DNA from: Xanthostigma xanthostigma
Lineage: Eukaryota; Arthropoda; Insecta; Raphidioptera; Raphidiidae
Length of the DNA: 64,000 bases
Reading direction: 5' to 3'
Assembly: GCA_963575645.1 (NCBI GenBank)
Contig: OY754464.1
Location: forward strand, 82,000,948-82,064,947
Shown here: piece after piece, positions 45,936-56,860 of the stretch
Position numbering within the stretch: the first letter of the stretch is position 1
How the letters are laid out: each line of letters opens with the position of its first letter
Notes under the pieces: generated by a model
Told to the model about the DNA's origin: nothing
Databases searched by the model: none
The model's input: only the letters and a program-made list of their open reading frames with translations
Program-made: the position numbers and the translations under genes

Positions 45936-46573
45936 TAATATTAAATTTTGAAAAGATACAAGCTAAAAAACTGACGAAACACAGTTTTTAACTCAATTTT
46001 AACAAGTTTCAATCATCGCACGAAGGTGAAATTTTGACAGATTGTGTACTGATATAAATGTTGCCTTTTGCGATTTTGTGGAAATGTTTAGGATCAAACC
46101 ATCTTCATTTTACTGGCTTATATAATAAAGCTGTTTTTCGCTCTTGTATAGCGGTAGTAAAATAACCCATTTCGCACTAGTGCGTGAAGGCGATGTAACA
46201 GAGACGGCAAAATAGGTTATGTCTTCGTAAAAAAGTGTTAAACAACATTTATATTTAATGATCACCACAGTTTGTCATTGCAATTCTTGTTACATTTTCT
46301 TCATTTTATTCTCTTGACAAATTACAGACATGTACATAAGTAACTTTTAACGATCAATTTAGAAGAATACTTCACACCACTACTATTCTACGACGAGAAT
46401 TTATTCTGAAGAAAAATAGTTACTCATATTGACCTGGTTTCCTGCAAATTTAAAATTCTGTCAATTTTATTTCAAAGAAAAAAGTATAATTTTATGCTGC
46501 CCTATATAAATCAAAATCGTTTCTAATTTTATTGTTCAAACACGACAATATATGAATAGAAATAACGCGTAAA
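45936..46573. other. No gene; shares a repeat with 12.8 kb
   Basis: At 46155..46205 GCGGTAGTAAAATAACCC and ATTTCGCACTAGTGCG match the reverse strand of 12790..12870. Otherwise AT-rich. Confidence 0.4.
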
Positions 46574-46835
46574 GGCTCCTCTACACTAGTGGCCAGCACC
46601 GCCACTTACAGGCACTCACGATTGTGTAGAGGGCATATTCGTCGGTGCGTGGACATAATCGCCTGTAATCGGCAGTAATCGGTTGATTGTCGGTACATCA
46701 AAGGAATGCGTGGCCAGCATTGTGCGCCCGTATACACAATCGGACCGGCACGATTGTGTGGAGGGCTAGGCAATCATCGCGGCGATGATGGACACTTATT
46801 TGAGTGGCGGTGCTGGCCACGTGTGTAGAGGCACC
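46574..46835. mobile_element. TIR MITE, GGCTCCTCTACAC ends
   Basis: The ends GGCTCCTCTACACTAGTGG and GCCAGCACCGCCAC are inverted at the right (GTGGCGGTGCTGGCC to GTGTAGAGGCACC). GC-richer than its surroundings. hAT-like in appearance, but no 8-bp duplication is clear. Confidence 0.55.
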
Positions 46836-47067
46836 ATAAAATTGAACTAAGCCGAATTATTCGGGGAAACAAGAGAAACCTTGTTAGCGCAATATTAAAG
46901 GGAAAACGGGTTTTTTCTTATCTTTTTATTGCATTGAAGCTTTTACAGGATTATGAGTTTGTAGAAAACAAGGTCCAAAATTATTTAAATAATTTCAACT
47001 TGAATCCACTAGCCGTTTCTAAAAAAAGGGGATTGAGGTCAGACAGATGGATAACATAGTGATCCTA

Positions 47068-47617
47068 CTAGTGATGTGTCGCTCCTGAGCGAGTCGTTCA
47101 TAATTAACGACTCCCATCTCGGAGCGGAGCGAGTCGCTCTTTTTTTTTGTGAATAACTCACTCCGAGCGTCATTGCTCTGTGCTGAGCTGTTCTGTACTG
47201 TTGCATTCGCACATTTACAGAACGCAACAGCGGCACAGACCACAGAGGCACTAGTGAATTTTGCACGGAGTTATCTTTGCTGAGTCATTTAATGTTGAAT
47301 GACACACTGCAAGTGTAATAGTACTAAGCTTACAGTGACTTAAACCATTCACATTGACGTCGTTGACAAAGATATAATATTGTAACAATTATTAAGCTTT
47401 TATTATACTTTATATAGTTTATCCGAAATGCGAATAATATAAGATCAGAATCATATTAAAATGAGCTCAGAGCTGAGTGTGTGTATTGTGCTGTGCAATG
47501 CTATGTGACTCCTGAGCATACATGATGACAGTTCACATCTCTGCAGTCTGCACTCTTGTGTAGTACGTAGTGTCTAGTGTCGCTCCTTTGAACGACTTGC
47601 TCTGAGCGACTCTTTTT
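47068..47617. mobile_element. Element rich in GAGCGAGTCG words, flanked by AGTGATCCTA
   Basis: AGTGATCCTA lies on both sides (47058..47067, 47618..47627). The ends CTAGTGATGTGTCGCTCC and GAGCGACTCTTTTT are partly inverse. The two overlapping 74-75 codon minus frames are chance frames. Confidence 0.5.
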
Positions 47618-47627
47618 AGTGATCCTA

Positions 47628-48227
47628 TAAGTATTTCGTTTTTTTCATCCTGAGGTACATAACCGTAAAAATAAGTTTTCAGTGGTCTCTTAACATTTCT
47701 ACCGACACGATTAAAATTAAAAATTGATGAGCCATTTAGATATTTAGCTTGTAACTACTCGTTAAGCATTTTTTCTGAACTACCTGTATCTAAAACAGAT
47801 ACGCACTAAATGAGTTAAACGAACAGTCTAAAAATATACCGCTGATTATTATTATAGCAGAAAGAGTAAGGAATAACATTAAAATTTTACAACTGTGAAA
47901 ACTAAAATTGCGTAACCGCATCGTACCCGGCCTTTAGACACATTTTAAGACTTTATTATGGCATAATATATGAATTACAGTGAGCCTATCAAACTAGAAA
48001 CCTTGAGAAAACTGTTCCCAATATTAAACATGTTTCTATGCAAGTATCTGTGGTTATTTGTAATTGATGATTAAATTAATTTTTTTTAAATTCTCGCCGG
48101 AAAAAGCTAACCTAAAAGTAGGAAATAGTATTATATTGAACCGATTATTTCTTCATTTGAATGAAATATTCAACTCATTTTAATGCGTCGTAAAATGACA
48201 AAATTATCAATGTCTCAGTGATCAATA
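47628..48227. other. No gene seen
   Basis: AT-rich spacer. Confidence 0.4.
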
Positions 48228-48240
48228 AAGATCAATAATT

Positions 48241-48407
48241 CAAATCTTTGTTTAACGTCTGAATAGAACTCTTCAAATAAATAAAATTATCGACCAATTT
48301 CTTTCAGACTATATATTGACAAAAATAAACTAAATTAGGTATAATAATTATTATTTTTGTCAATATATAGTCTGAAAAAAATTGGTCGAGAATTTTATTT
48401 ATTTGAA
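48241..48407. mobile_element. Foldback element M3 with 13-bp TSD
   Basis: The arms contain CTTCAAATAAATAAAATTAT and CTTTCAGACTATATATTGAC with their inverses. AAGATCAATAATT flanks both sides (48228..48240, 48408..48420). A 13-bp duplication points to target-primed or Penelope-like insertion rather than a cut-and-paste transposon. Confidence 0.55.
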
Positions 48408-48441
48408 AAGATCAATAATTATGGACAACGTATGGTTCAAA

Positions 48442-48661
48442 CATAGAGATATAAGTAACTAGAGTACGCTAGTTCGTATGCTTGCCATAAGTGAAAATGT
48501 CCTCAGTTGAGGGAGAGAACGCTGCAGAAAACCAGATATTTGTTTACTCAAATCAGCATTGATTTGTATCATTAGTTACCATAGAGATAAAAAACTGTTC
48601 TCTGTCTAAATTGCAGACACTTTCACTGCTCACTCGCGTACTCTAGTCTGAGATCTCTATG
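48442..48661 (+). mobile_element. hAT-like MITE family H, copy 2, perfect 8-bp TSD
   Basis: It starts CATAGAGATATAAGTAACTA and ends ATCTCTATG. GGTTCAAA lies on both sides (48434..48441, 48662..48669). Nearly identical to 20566..20785. Confidence 0.7.
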
Positions 48662-48723
48662 GGTTCAAATAATTATATCTAATGAAGTCAAATAATTCAC
48701 GACCGCATCAGTGTAGATTTTGG

Positions 48724-49417
48724 ATTAATTACGGAAGCCGGGTTGGCTCATTGGTGACTAGTGGAGTAGTGGCACCGCACACGGCCACTTCCAACATGTT
48801 AACGCGTGCACGCGTTAACATGTGTCCGTGTGCGGGATAAATGCAGATTTCTGCCTTATCCGTGTGCGGGATAAATGCAGATTTCTACCTTATCCTGGAA
48901 CGGTAATCGAGCTATCTCTGTCTTTTAACTGTCAAATTCTGTGAGCAGAGTTACTTTTTGCATTGAGGTTAGGCGTAGCTGAAGTTTTGTTTATAGTGAA
49001 ATAAAGTAATAAAGAATTTCAAAGTAAACATTAGAAATGAGTTTATTGTTCATCACAGGTTATTTTACGGTAACATTTTCATTTTTAATTTTAACGAAAC
49101 TCATTCCTAATGTTTACTTTGAAATTCTTTATTACTTTATTTCACTATAAACAAAACTTCAGCTACGCCTAACCTCAATGCAAAAAGTAACTCTGCTCAC
49201 AGAATTTGACAGTTAAAAGACAGAGATAGCTCGATTACCGTTCCAGGATAAGGTAGAAATCTGCATTTATCCCGCACACGGATAAGGCAGAAATCTGCAT
49301 TTATCCCGCACACGGACACATGTTAACGCGTGCACGCGTTAACATGTTGGAAGTGGCCGTGTGCGGTGCCACTACTCCACTAGTCACCAATGAGCCAACC
49401 CGGCTTCCGTAATTAAT
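48724..49417. repeat. Giant palindrome: 321-bp arms, 52-bp spacer
   Basis: The left arm 48724..49044 and right arm 49097..49417 are reverse complements with a single difference that I see (A at 49036). Each arm also holds the self-complementary ACATGTTAACGCGTGCACGC block and a doubled GTGTGCGGGATAAATGCAG unit. ATTAAT occurs at both outer ends. It may be a foldback element or a recent inverted duplication; the 79-codon minus frame over its right arm is incidental. Confidence 0.8.
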
Positions 49418-49612
49418 CGCGTATCGGAAATTAATAACGACTTGAGTTGGAAACTGGTGAATCAGTTCCGATAGAAATCTTGAAATAAGCCAGAGTATGC
49501 CGAGTGTAAACATTAAACATGGTTCTAGTCCCAGAGCCAATCGTCGAATACACTGTCAGTTTGCATTGAAGTAGAAAAATAGAGGGCCACAATTATTATA
49601 ATTTTTCTTCAT
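49418..49612. other. Spacer
   Basis: No gene or element recognised. Confidence 0.35.
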
Positions 49613-49783
49613 ATCTCGATCGAAAGTACATACTTTCGGTATCAATTGTAAGGCAGAAAGTCTAACATTTACGCATTAGTGGGACTACACGCACCGATGC
49701 GGGAAGTTCGTACGCTCTGGCGACAATAAAGAAAAATCTCCTTTCAACTGTTGTTTAGACGTCGTTTCCACAGCAACCCTATT

Positions 49784-52700
49784 TTTTGGCCGAAAGGAGT
49801 AGTAATAAAACGCTTTAAGTTTTTTCGGGAACCTATTGACAGAAACAGATGGAAACGTGACTCAGAATAATGTTCAGTGTCCCATCAGCAATATAAAAAC
49901 TAAGGAAAATTTTAAAACAAAAAATCAGTTCTTAAAAGTATTACATCAAAATATTCAATGTGTCAGAAATAAAGTTAACATGTTGGAAGTGCTATTAAAG
50001 ACAGAAAACGTAGATATTGTGTGCCTTACTGAACACTGGCAAAACGAAGCGTCCATTGATACCGTGATATTATTTGGCTATAAACTTGTAGCGAATTTTT
50101 GTCGCGTTAATTACATACACGGAGGTACAGCAATTTACGCTAAAGAATGCCTCGCTTTATCTATCTCTGAAATGAATCTCAAAGCTTTCTGCGTGGAAAA
50201 GTCATTTGAATGTGCCGGAGTTATTATAAAAAACAACAGCTCTTTAAACATATTCTTAATTGCAATTTATCATTCTCCAAACGGGAATTTCTCTCTATTT
50301 ACTGAAAAATTGTGTCAGATTCTTGACTATATAAAACCTGAAAAACATAAAATAATTATGTGTGGTGACTATAACATTAATATTCTGGTAGACAGTCCTC
50401 AAAAAAATCAATTCTGTGACATCTTAAGTTCGTATGGCTGTGAAATATTAAATAAAAATGAACCTAGTCGAGTGACAGCCACCACTGCATCATGTTTAGA
50501 CTATTTTATTATAAATTTTGATTGTAGCGAACTTCAATGTAAAACACTGGACACTTTCTTGTCCGATCATAAGGCACAGTTGCTTACATATAATATGTTT
50601 GAAAAAGTGAGAGAAAAATCTCAAACTCTATGTATAAGAAAGAGACAGTATAATAATTTTAATCTGAACCACATGAATTTTATGCTATCAAAAATTGATT
50701 GGTCAGATCTTTTTGGCGTACAAAATGTCAATGAAATATTTTATATTTTTTGTGATAATTTTAATTATTGTTATGATACTAGTTTTCCGGTGGTCAATGT
50801 GCAAATGAAAAACGTGAAAAAAGTGAACAATTGGGTAACTAAAGATATTGTAAATCAAAGTAAACATTTAAAAGATTTATTTACAATTAAGGATAGTAGT
50901 ACCGAGCTCTCGCAGTTTTACTGCAAATTAAAACGTAAGCATAAAAATGATATAGAAAAAGCTAAATTAAATTTCATAAAGTCAAAGATTACAAATGAGT
51001 CTAAAAATAACACTAAGCAGCTATGGTCAACCATAAATAAATCTTTAAACAAAAAACAAATTTCGAATGACAAAATTACCTTGATTCATGGTAATGTTGT
51101 CACTGAAGATTTGGAGATCACAGTAAATATTTTTACTAATCATTTTGTAAATTCAATAAATGAAAAAATCAGCAAATTTAAAAACAACGTTATCGATCAA
51201 TGTACGGTATCAACAGAAAATAATGAGATGTCTATGTTTCTACATCCTGCAGATGTAAGCGAAATTAAAAAAAATATTATAAGTTTAAAAAATAAAAAGT
51301 CAACAGGCTATGATAATATTCCTTCTATAGTTTTGAAATATTGTCATTTAGAATTACTGGACATCTTAACATATATTGTCAACAAAGTTTTTGAAACAGG
51401 CATTTTCCCCGATCCTCTAAAGCTGGCAAGAGTGATACCTCTCCATAAAAAGGGTGATAAGCAAAATGTAAATAATTATAGACCTATATCTCTACTGTCA
51501 GTATTTGCTAAAGTCATTGAAAAATTACTGTATAACAGGTTAAGTACTTTTTTGGAAAAAAGTAAAATATTAACACAAACACAGTATGGTTTCAGACCAA
51601 AGCTATCCACTACAACAGCTTGTTTCGATCTAAATAAGTATATTGCAAGGAATTTGGATGACGGCAAATTTGTTTTGGGTTTGTTTTTTGATTTGAGTGC
51701 TGCTTTTGATACTGTGAATCATCAGTATCTCCTACAAAAATTAAAAAGAATGGGAATCAGAGGTGTGTCAAATTCATTAATAAAAAGCTACTTAACAAAT
51801 CGGAAAATGTACGTAAATATTGATCATTCGAATTCTGAAGTATGTAATCTAACTGTAGGCGTTCCTCAGGGAAGTAATTTGGGACCTTTATTCTTTATTT
51901 GTTACACAAACGATCTAACGGAACATGTAGACACAGGAAAACTTATAATGTATGCTGATGATTTCACAGTATTAATAGCAGCCTCATCTTACTACGAGGC
52001 ACAATTGAAAGCAAACAGTGTCATCGAACAACTATCGGTATGGTGCCTTAGAAACCAATTAATAATTAATCTAGAAAAAACTAAATACATGCAATTCAAA
52101 ATCAAAGCATCACCTAGCACAGAGACAAATTATATTACCAAAGTTCAAAGGACTAATCTTATAAAATTTCTTGGTATTAATATTGATGAGAATTTAAAAT
52201 GGTTCGAACATATAAACAGTACATGCAAAAAACTAAACAGTTGTCATTATCAATTAAAGCTTCTAAAAAACTATTTTGATCAAAATAGTTTAATCTGTGT
52301 TTACTATGCGTTTGTATACTCAGTAATAAAATATGGAATCATAATCTGGGGACGCTCCACGGACTGCAACAGAATTTTTATATTGCAAAAAAGAATAATT
52401 CGTATTATTTTCAATTTAGATTACAAACAGACATGTAAAAATACTTTTCGTGATAATCAAATATTAACTTTTTATGCTATATATGCATATGAATTAATGA
52501 GCCATATGCACAGGTTAGACTATTTTGATCAAACACGTCATAGTAAATATTATCTAACCAGAAACAAAGACATCCCAATTATTAAACATAAAACTACTTT
52601 TTTTGAAAAAAGTTCTGTGTACTCTGGTTATAAAATGTACCAAAAGCTGCCGGAAAATTTAAAAAATATAAAAAATACAAAAACGTTTATTTTAGAACTA

Positions 52701-52864
52701 AAGAAATATTTAATATTTGTAGTTCCCTATAGTTTTAAGGATATAATGTAAATATTATATTATTATGTAATTTTTTTTTTTTTGACGTTTTGCATACCTA
52801 TTTTTTTTTTGGTCGCTGCAAATAAATATATATCTATCTATATCTATCTATCTATCTATCTATA
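49784..52864 (+). mobile_element. Non-LTR retrotransposon (LINE), 5'-truncated, (TATC)n tail
   Basis: One long frame with endonuclease and reverse transcriptase, a short 3' region with two long T runs, and a 3' tail of TATC repeats. The tail and the domain order fit the CR1/L2/Jockey branch; I cannot place it more finely. The 5' boundary is only about 25 bp before the open frame, so ORF1 and the original leader are missing. Confidence 0.75.
49809..52751 (+). CDS. LINE ORF2: AP-like endonuclease and reverse transcriptase
   Basis: Open without a stop for about 980 codons. Residues are numbered from the TTG codon at 49836 (971 residues). The endonuclease has N39 (HQNI), E66 (CLTEHW), GDYN at 177-180 and SDH at 243-245. 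The reverse transcriptase has NNYRPISLL, FDLSAAFD (about 619), GVPQGSNLGP and YADD at 706-709. All expected catalytic residues are present. The frame opens after TAA at 49806 and has no ATG before residue 49, which lies beyond N39, so this copy has lost its start with its 5' end. The enzyme would nick target DNA and prime reverse transcription of LINE RNA. The absence of stops suggests recent insertion. Confidence 0.85.
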   Translation, partial: NALSFFGNLLTETDGNVTQNNVQCPISNIKTKENFKTKNQFLKVLHQNIQCVRNKVNMLEVLLKTENVDIVCLTEHWQNEASIDTVILFGYKLVANFCRVNYIHGGTAIYAKECLALSISEMNLKAFCVEKSFECAGVIIKNNSSLNIFLIAIYHSPNGNFSLFTEKLCQILDYIKPEKHKIIMCGDYNINILVDSPQKNQFCDILSSYGCEILNKNEPSRVTATTASCLDYFIINFDCSELQCKTLDTFLSDHKAQLLTYNMFEKVREKSQTLCIRKRQYNNFNLNHMNFMLSKIDWSDLFGVQNVNEIFYIFCDNFNYCYDTSFPVVNVQMKNVKKVNNWVTKDIVNQSKHLKDLFTIKDSSTELSQFYCKLKRKHKNDIEKAKLNFIKSKITNESKNNTKQLWSTINKSLNKKQISNDKITLIHGNVVTEDLEITVNIFTNHFVNSINEKISKFKNNVIDQCTVSTENNEMSMFLHPADVSEIKKNIISLKNKKSTGYDNIPSIVLKYCHLELLDILTYIVNKVFETGIFPDPLKLARVIPLHKKGDKQNVNNYRPISLLSVFAKVIEKLLYNRLSTFLEKSKILTQTQYGFRPKLSTTTACFDLNKYIARNLDDGKFVLGLFFDLSAAFDTVNHQYLLQKLKRMGIRGVSNSLIKSYLTNRKMYVNIDHSNSEVCNLTVGVPQGSNLGPLFFICYTNDLTEHVDTGKLIMYADDFTVLIAASSYYEAQLKANSVIEQLSVWCLRNQLIINLEKTKYMQFKIKASPSTETNYITKVQRTNLIKFLGINIDENLKWFEHINSTCKKLNSCHYQLKLLKNYFDQNSLICVYYAFVYSVIKYGIIIWGRSTDCNRIFILQKRIIRIIFNLDYKQTCKNTFRDNQILTFYAIYAYELMSHMHRLDYFDQTRHSKYYLTRNKDIPIIKHKTTFFEKSSVYSGYKMYQKLPENLKNIKNTKTFILELKKYLIFVVPYSFKDIM

Positions 52865-53068
52865 ACATTTTAGCTAATAGTCTCGAACAGCTGTCATTCG
52901 TGTTTTTACGTATAACCTCAAAGCTGCTTGCTTGGAATTAAACTGTGTTTTTATGTAATTAATTAATCAATGTATTTAATAAGCGTGCTTACGACCGAGG
53001 TATGAAGAAAAATAGTATACACTACATTGACCGAAAGTTTGATATTCTTGCACTGCGCGCCATAATGC

Positions 53069-53712
53069 CCGAGTTTTCAGATCATATAAAACCTTCGCAT
53101 GGCCGTAGATTCTAAACTAAAAGACATACAAACGTTTGCTTACGGTCATTGAAATCAGCGTATTTTTTTCTGTAAGCATTCTCAATTTCAAAAGTATATT
53201 GGAGAATTCGATTTTTGCATTTTTTTCAAGCCTACCCCTTTAAAAAACTACAATTTTTGACGAAAACCGGAATCTGTCGGAACTTTTGCAAAATCATCAT
53301 GCTTATAGAAAAAAAAGCACGCTGAATCCAATGAGCACAAGCAAACGTCCGTATGTCTTTTGGTTTAGAAGTTATTTGCGTTTATAGTTTTCAAAAATCA
53401 TATACCTAAAACCTTCGAAAGGCCTTAGTTTCCAAACTAAAAGACATATAGACGTTTGCTTACGGTCATTGAATTCAGCGTATTTTTTTCTGTAAGCATT
53501 CTCAATTTTAAAAGTATATTGGAGAATTCGATTCTAACAATTTTTTCAAGGCATACCTACCCCAAAAATACAATTTTTGACGAAAACCGAAATCTGTCGG
53601 AACTATTGCAAAATCATCATGCTTATAGAAAAAAACACGCTGAATCCAATGAGCAAAAGCAAACGTCTCTATGTCTTTTGGTTTAGAAGTTGTTTGCGGT
53701 CAAAGTTTAGAA
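53069..53712 (+). repeat. ~313-bp tandem repeat, two units (locus 2)
   Basis: The same unit as 25105..25700: CATCATGCTTATAGAAAAAA, AAGTTATTTGCGTTTATAG, AAAACCTTCG, with a period of about 313. It begins directly at the end of repeat E. Confidence 0.65.
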
Positions 53713-53998
53713 GATCTGACGGTGGACTCCTAGCCTATTCGACAGTTGGTTAGTAGAAATAGGTTGAGGGAGATACAATATAAGTTCGCAGTGGGTAGGG
53801 CCGCGCACAGTATACATAGGAACCTAACCGGCAGCAAGGCATCGAATGCATCCCTCCGTGGATGTGACACTCGTTTTATCTTCAACCGACGGCATGTCAG
53901 CCTTGACCTCGGAGGAAGAGTTAGGTCACGTTCATGTACACATATATGCACTCCGAGACGGTTTTGCACTCAACTATACCCAAACAGAATCATTTTTT
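53713..53998. other. No gene recognised
   Basis: GC-richer than its surroundings, with overlapping 79- and 86-codon frames on opposite strands. Neither shows a known domain. Confidence 0.35.
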
Positions 53999-54484
53999 TG
54001 AAGTAAAACTTCTTTAGACACGCTTGACTTGGGGCTTAAGCTGGTAAATGCCTGACGAAAGCGTTTACGGAAGTGCATCATCGGACGAGGCGAACGGTGT
54101 GTGATCGTTCGAGGCGAACGGTAGTTAAGAGGGAGATATAAGTTAGTGAAGATAGTAAGAGAGAGAGTTACGTTTCGTATATTGGAAGTTGAGAGGGAGA
54201 TATAAGCTAGTGAGTGCGACAAAGACGGAACATTAATCGAAATTCTTTTTTTTAACAACTATTTGACGTTTAAAATGAAAACAATTGTTTTTGTATCAAA
54301 CATACATTTCATCGAATTTTGCTGCATTTTGTAACGGGAAATAAAGTAGGTTAGTTAATAAATCCTTTTAAATGTATTATAAATTATGCTAATAAATATA
54401 TATACATATTTTGCCTATTCATTAATCAAAAATTATATTTTAAACATTTCGTCTTTGTAGATATGTGCTACAGAGTGAGGTTAT
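53999..54484 (+). mobile_element. Family G element, right end missing
   Basis: TGAAGTAAAACTTCTTTAGA then CACGCTTGACTTGGGG, GAGGGAGATATAAG (twice) and TGCTACAGAGTGAGGTTA match 19548..20072. The right inverted repeat is absent. Confidence 0.55.
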
Positions 54485-55092
54485 ATTGTGTCGTTAAATC
54501 AGGATGTCTAATCAAAATATGGTGATAGATTATCGAATATTATTGTATCATTATTATATATTATAATAAATAAATAATAATAATAAATAAAACAGAAATC
54601 TAAAAATATAATAGGTTGGTTGTAAAATAAAAATGTTGAATATATTAATATGAGAAAAAACTAGTTGCAAAAGTTTAAATGATCTTTAGTAATATTGTTT
54701 TTCGTATCATTATTAATTCACTGATCTCGTGCCGAGAATTCGCTTTTTGCCAGTTATTTTCCAAGAAATGTTATGTAATGTGTTTTTAGAGGGAACGCGT
54801 TTTTTGTTATGGTTTCCTGGAATCTTTTGGTAAGCGTAAATGTGAAGGATTAATTTCATTGTACGTAGCGTCGACTCTTGGAAATTCAATGAACTTTGAA
54901 GAAACGAGCAAAATTTCTGCGAACATCTATTAAGAAGCGTTTCAAATGATAAAAGGCTCTTCATAAAAATATTATTCTTCACAGCTATAAAAAATGATTT
55001 AGAAATAATAGTGGAAAAAAACGAGGATAATATACTGAAAATTAATTTTATATTATTTTAAATGTTGATTCAAAAACTCGAAATCACTCATA
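54485..55092. other. No gene seen
   Basis: AT-rich; the 89-codon minus frame at 54713..54982 shows no domain. Confidence 0.4.
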
Positions 55093-55100
55093 TTCTAGAG

Positions 55101-55568
55101 CAAGTTTTCCAAACTGGGAGGCGCGCCTCCCTGGGGAGGCGCAGAGTAGTCTAAAGGGAGCCGCGAAAATTAGTCACAGTGAACAATTTTCCAAATTACT
55201 GCTAAAGTTTTCTATGTAAAAAATGAGAGAATAAATGAAAAAATACCATCGTGATTTATCACGCATAATATACGTTTCTGCCTTGGCTGCAATGAAATCC
55301 AAATATCGAGCTCGTTTAGTTGTAGAAAAAGAGCTACGAGTAGCTATATCGTCACAAACACCAAGATTTGATAAACTTTGTGCTAATAGACAAGCACATC
55401 CATCTCATTAAAAACAATAATAAAATATCGTTTTCCATTAGTTTGTATGAATAAATTTTATAAGAGTAAAAATTTTTGTGTTTTTATTTTATGACATCTT
55501 CAAGGGGGGCGCCAAATGATTAAATATTTTTAAGAGAGGCGTAGTAACATCAATTTTGGAAACCACTG
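55101..55568 (+). mobile_element. hAT element, internally deleted, perfect 8-bp TSD
   Basis: The ends CAAGTTTTCCAAACTGGG and TTTTGGAAACCACTG are inverse in type (the CAGTGGTTCCCAAA class of hAT). TTCTAGAG flanks both sides (55093..55100, 55569..55576). It retains the C-terminal end of a transposase gene. Confidence 0.8.
55277..55411 (+). pseudogene. hAT (Buster/ZBED-like) transposase, C-terminal piece
   Basis: Reading SALAAMKSKYRARLVVEKEL, then RVAISSQTPRFDKLCANRQA and HPSH before a stop. This matches the C-terminal dimerisation-domain tail of Buster-type hAT transposases (ALTAIKTKYR...LCSEKQAHPSH type) as I remember it. The N-terminal zinc finger and catalytic core are deleted, so it cannot transpose itself. 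Confidence 0.7.
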
Positions 55569-55576
55569 TTCTAGAG

Positions 55577-56595
55577 AGAGAAATTGTGAATTATAGACGC
55601 TCAACAGCTGAGATCATCAGCGTCTATAGACTCACTCATATTCTAAGGCTTTTGAAAACTGTACCAGTAACAAAAATAATAACGCGATTATCTATTCACT
55701 AAATTAAAAATTATGTAATTGTGTTATTTCTGTTTCATAAATTCAAACAACGTATTTCTAATTTTATTACCCAAACGCGAGAAAATTACACGGAAGCGAT
55801 TTAGAAATATTTTTGACTAATAATAGCTAACGGGATATAGAACTACTAATAATTTTATATATTTTAAAAAAAACATGCTTACATTTATCTAGTTTCTCCT
55901 TTTATTTCGAAAATCCGAGTTGAAAACATTTTCCAAAGTCTGAGCAGTTTTGAAAATGTGTAATGTAATGCACTTTTCATTTGAAAAATTTTTATTACAC
56001 GATAGAATTCACAAACTCGCAAATTTAAAAATGTCGCACAATTTTATTAAAAGTCTGACACGACACCTGAAAAAACGGTTAGTATATCGTCTACGTGCTT
56101 CTCCAGAATATCCACCAGTTTCACTGTATAATAAGATTGTGTCTGTTTTTTCAATATTCGTAAAATGCGCCATCTTGTTTTATGACCATCACGACAGAGC
56201 AATCGGTAAGAACTGATTACTGAATATAAAATTGACGCATTTCATCGAAAAATATAACAGTTACATAATCAGTGAGCAAGGTTTGTATTTAGTTAGTTCA
56301 TAATAAATAAAATGACACTTAAGTCGCCACTGGCGGGTACAATTTTTGTAACAAAGGCCACTGATGATTTGAGTTTTTTTTTCCAAACTAAACTTCCACA
56401 TTGTATATAGTATTTATTATTATTATTTTAATAATAATAATAAATATTGCATTAATTTATGAGGGACCTAAACGTGTACAAAGCATTTTTGATGTGAGCG
56501 GAATTAAATGTAAATAAGTTATTGGATTTCAATTTTCAATGCTTCTCAATTTTCATGCCTTTAACTACCCTTCAAATGATTGAATCATCAAGTCT
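55577..56595. other. No gene seen
   Basis: A pair of words (GACGCTCAACAGCTGAGATC and GATCATCAGCGTC) near 55597..55626 is a small inverted repeat. The 88-codon plus frame at 55950..56216 has no recognised domain. Confidence 0.4.
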
Positions 56596-56599
56596 TTAA

Positions 56600-56860
56600 C
56601 CAGGAGACCTATAACTTTCTATGCTTGCAGTGTTTCGAGATGGACCGTTTTCTGGCGCACGCTAGATGGTGCTGTTATCACTACCTGGGAAAACTTCGGT
56701 TCTTTCCATCTGTTTTCGCCATAGTTCCCAAAGTTGTTTAACTTCACGGACACTACACACATGTATTCCATGAACGTGTGTACGTTACCCAGTAGCTGAC
56801 GCCATATTGATTCATGCGACAGATATCGGTCCATCGCTACGCTTGAGCTGGTTCTCCTGG
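56600..56860. mobile_element. Probable TTAA-type MITE, CCAGGAGA ends
   Basis: The ends CCAGGAGACC and GGTTCTCCTGG are inverse and flanked by TTAA and TTAT. GATGGACCG occurs near both ends in opposite orientation. Confidence 0.45.

Larger units (their letters stand above)
49613..53063. mobile_element. Repeat family E, copy split by a LINE
   Basis: The left part 49613..49783 and right part 52865..53063 match 16042..16480 in order. The LINE 49784..52864 lies between CCCTATT and ACATTTTAGC, where the other copy reads CCCTATTACACTATAG. Confidence 0.65.

Noticed and set aside
49301-49540. 79-codon minus frame over the palindrome
   Set aside because: It starts outside and runs into the right arm of the palindrome; no domain and no matching frame in the left arm context.
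53746-54006. 86-codon plus frame with an overlapping 79-codon minus frame
   Set aside because: Opposite-strand frames over the same GC-richer patch are expected by chance; no domain in either.
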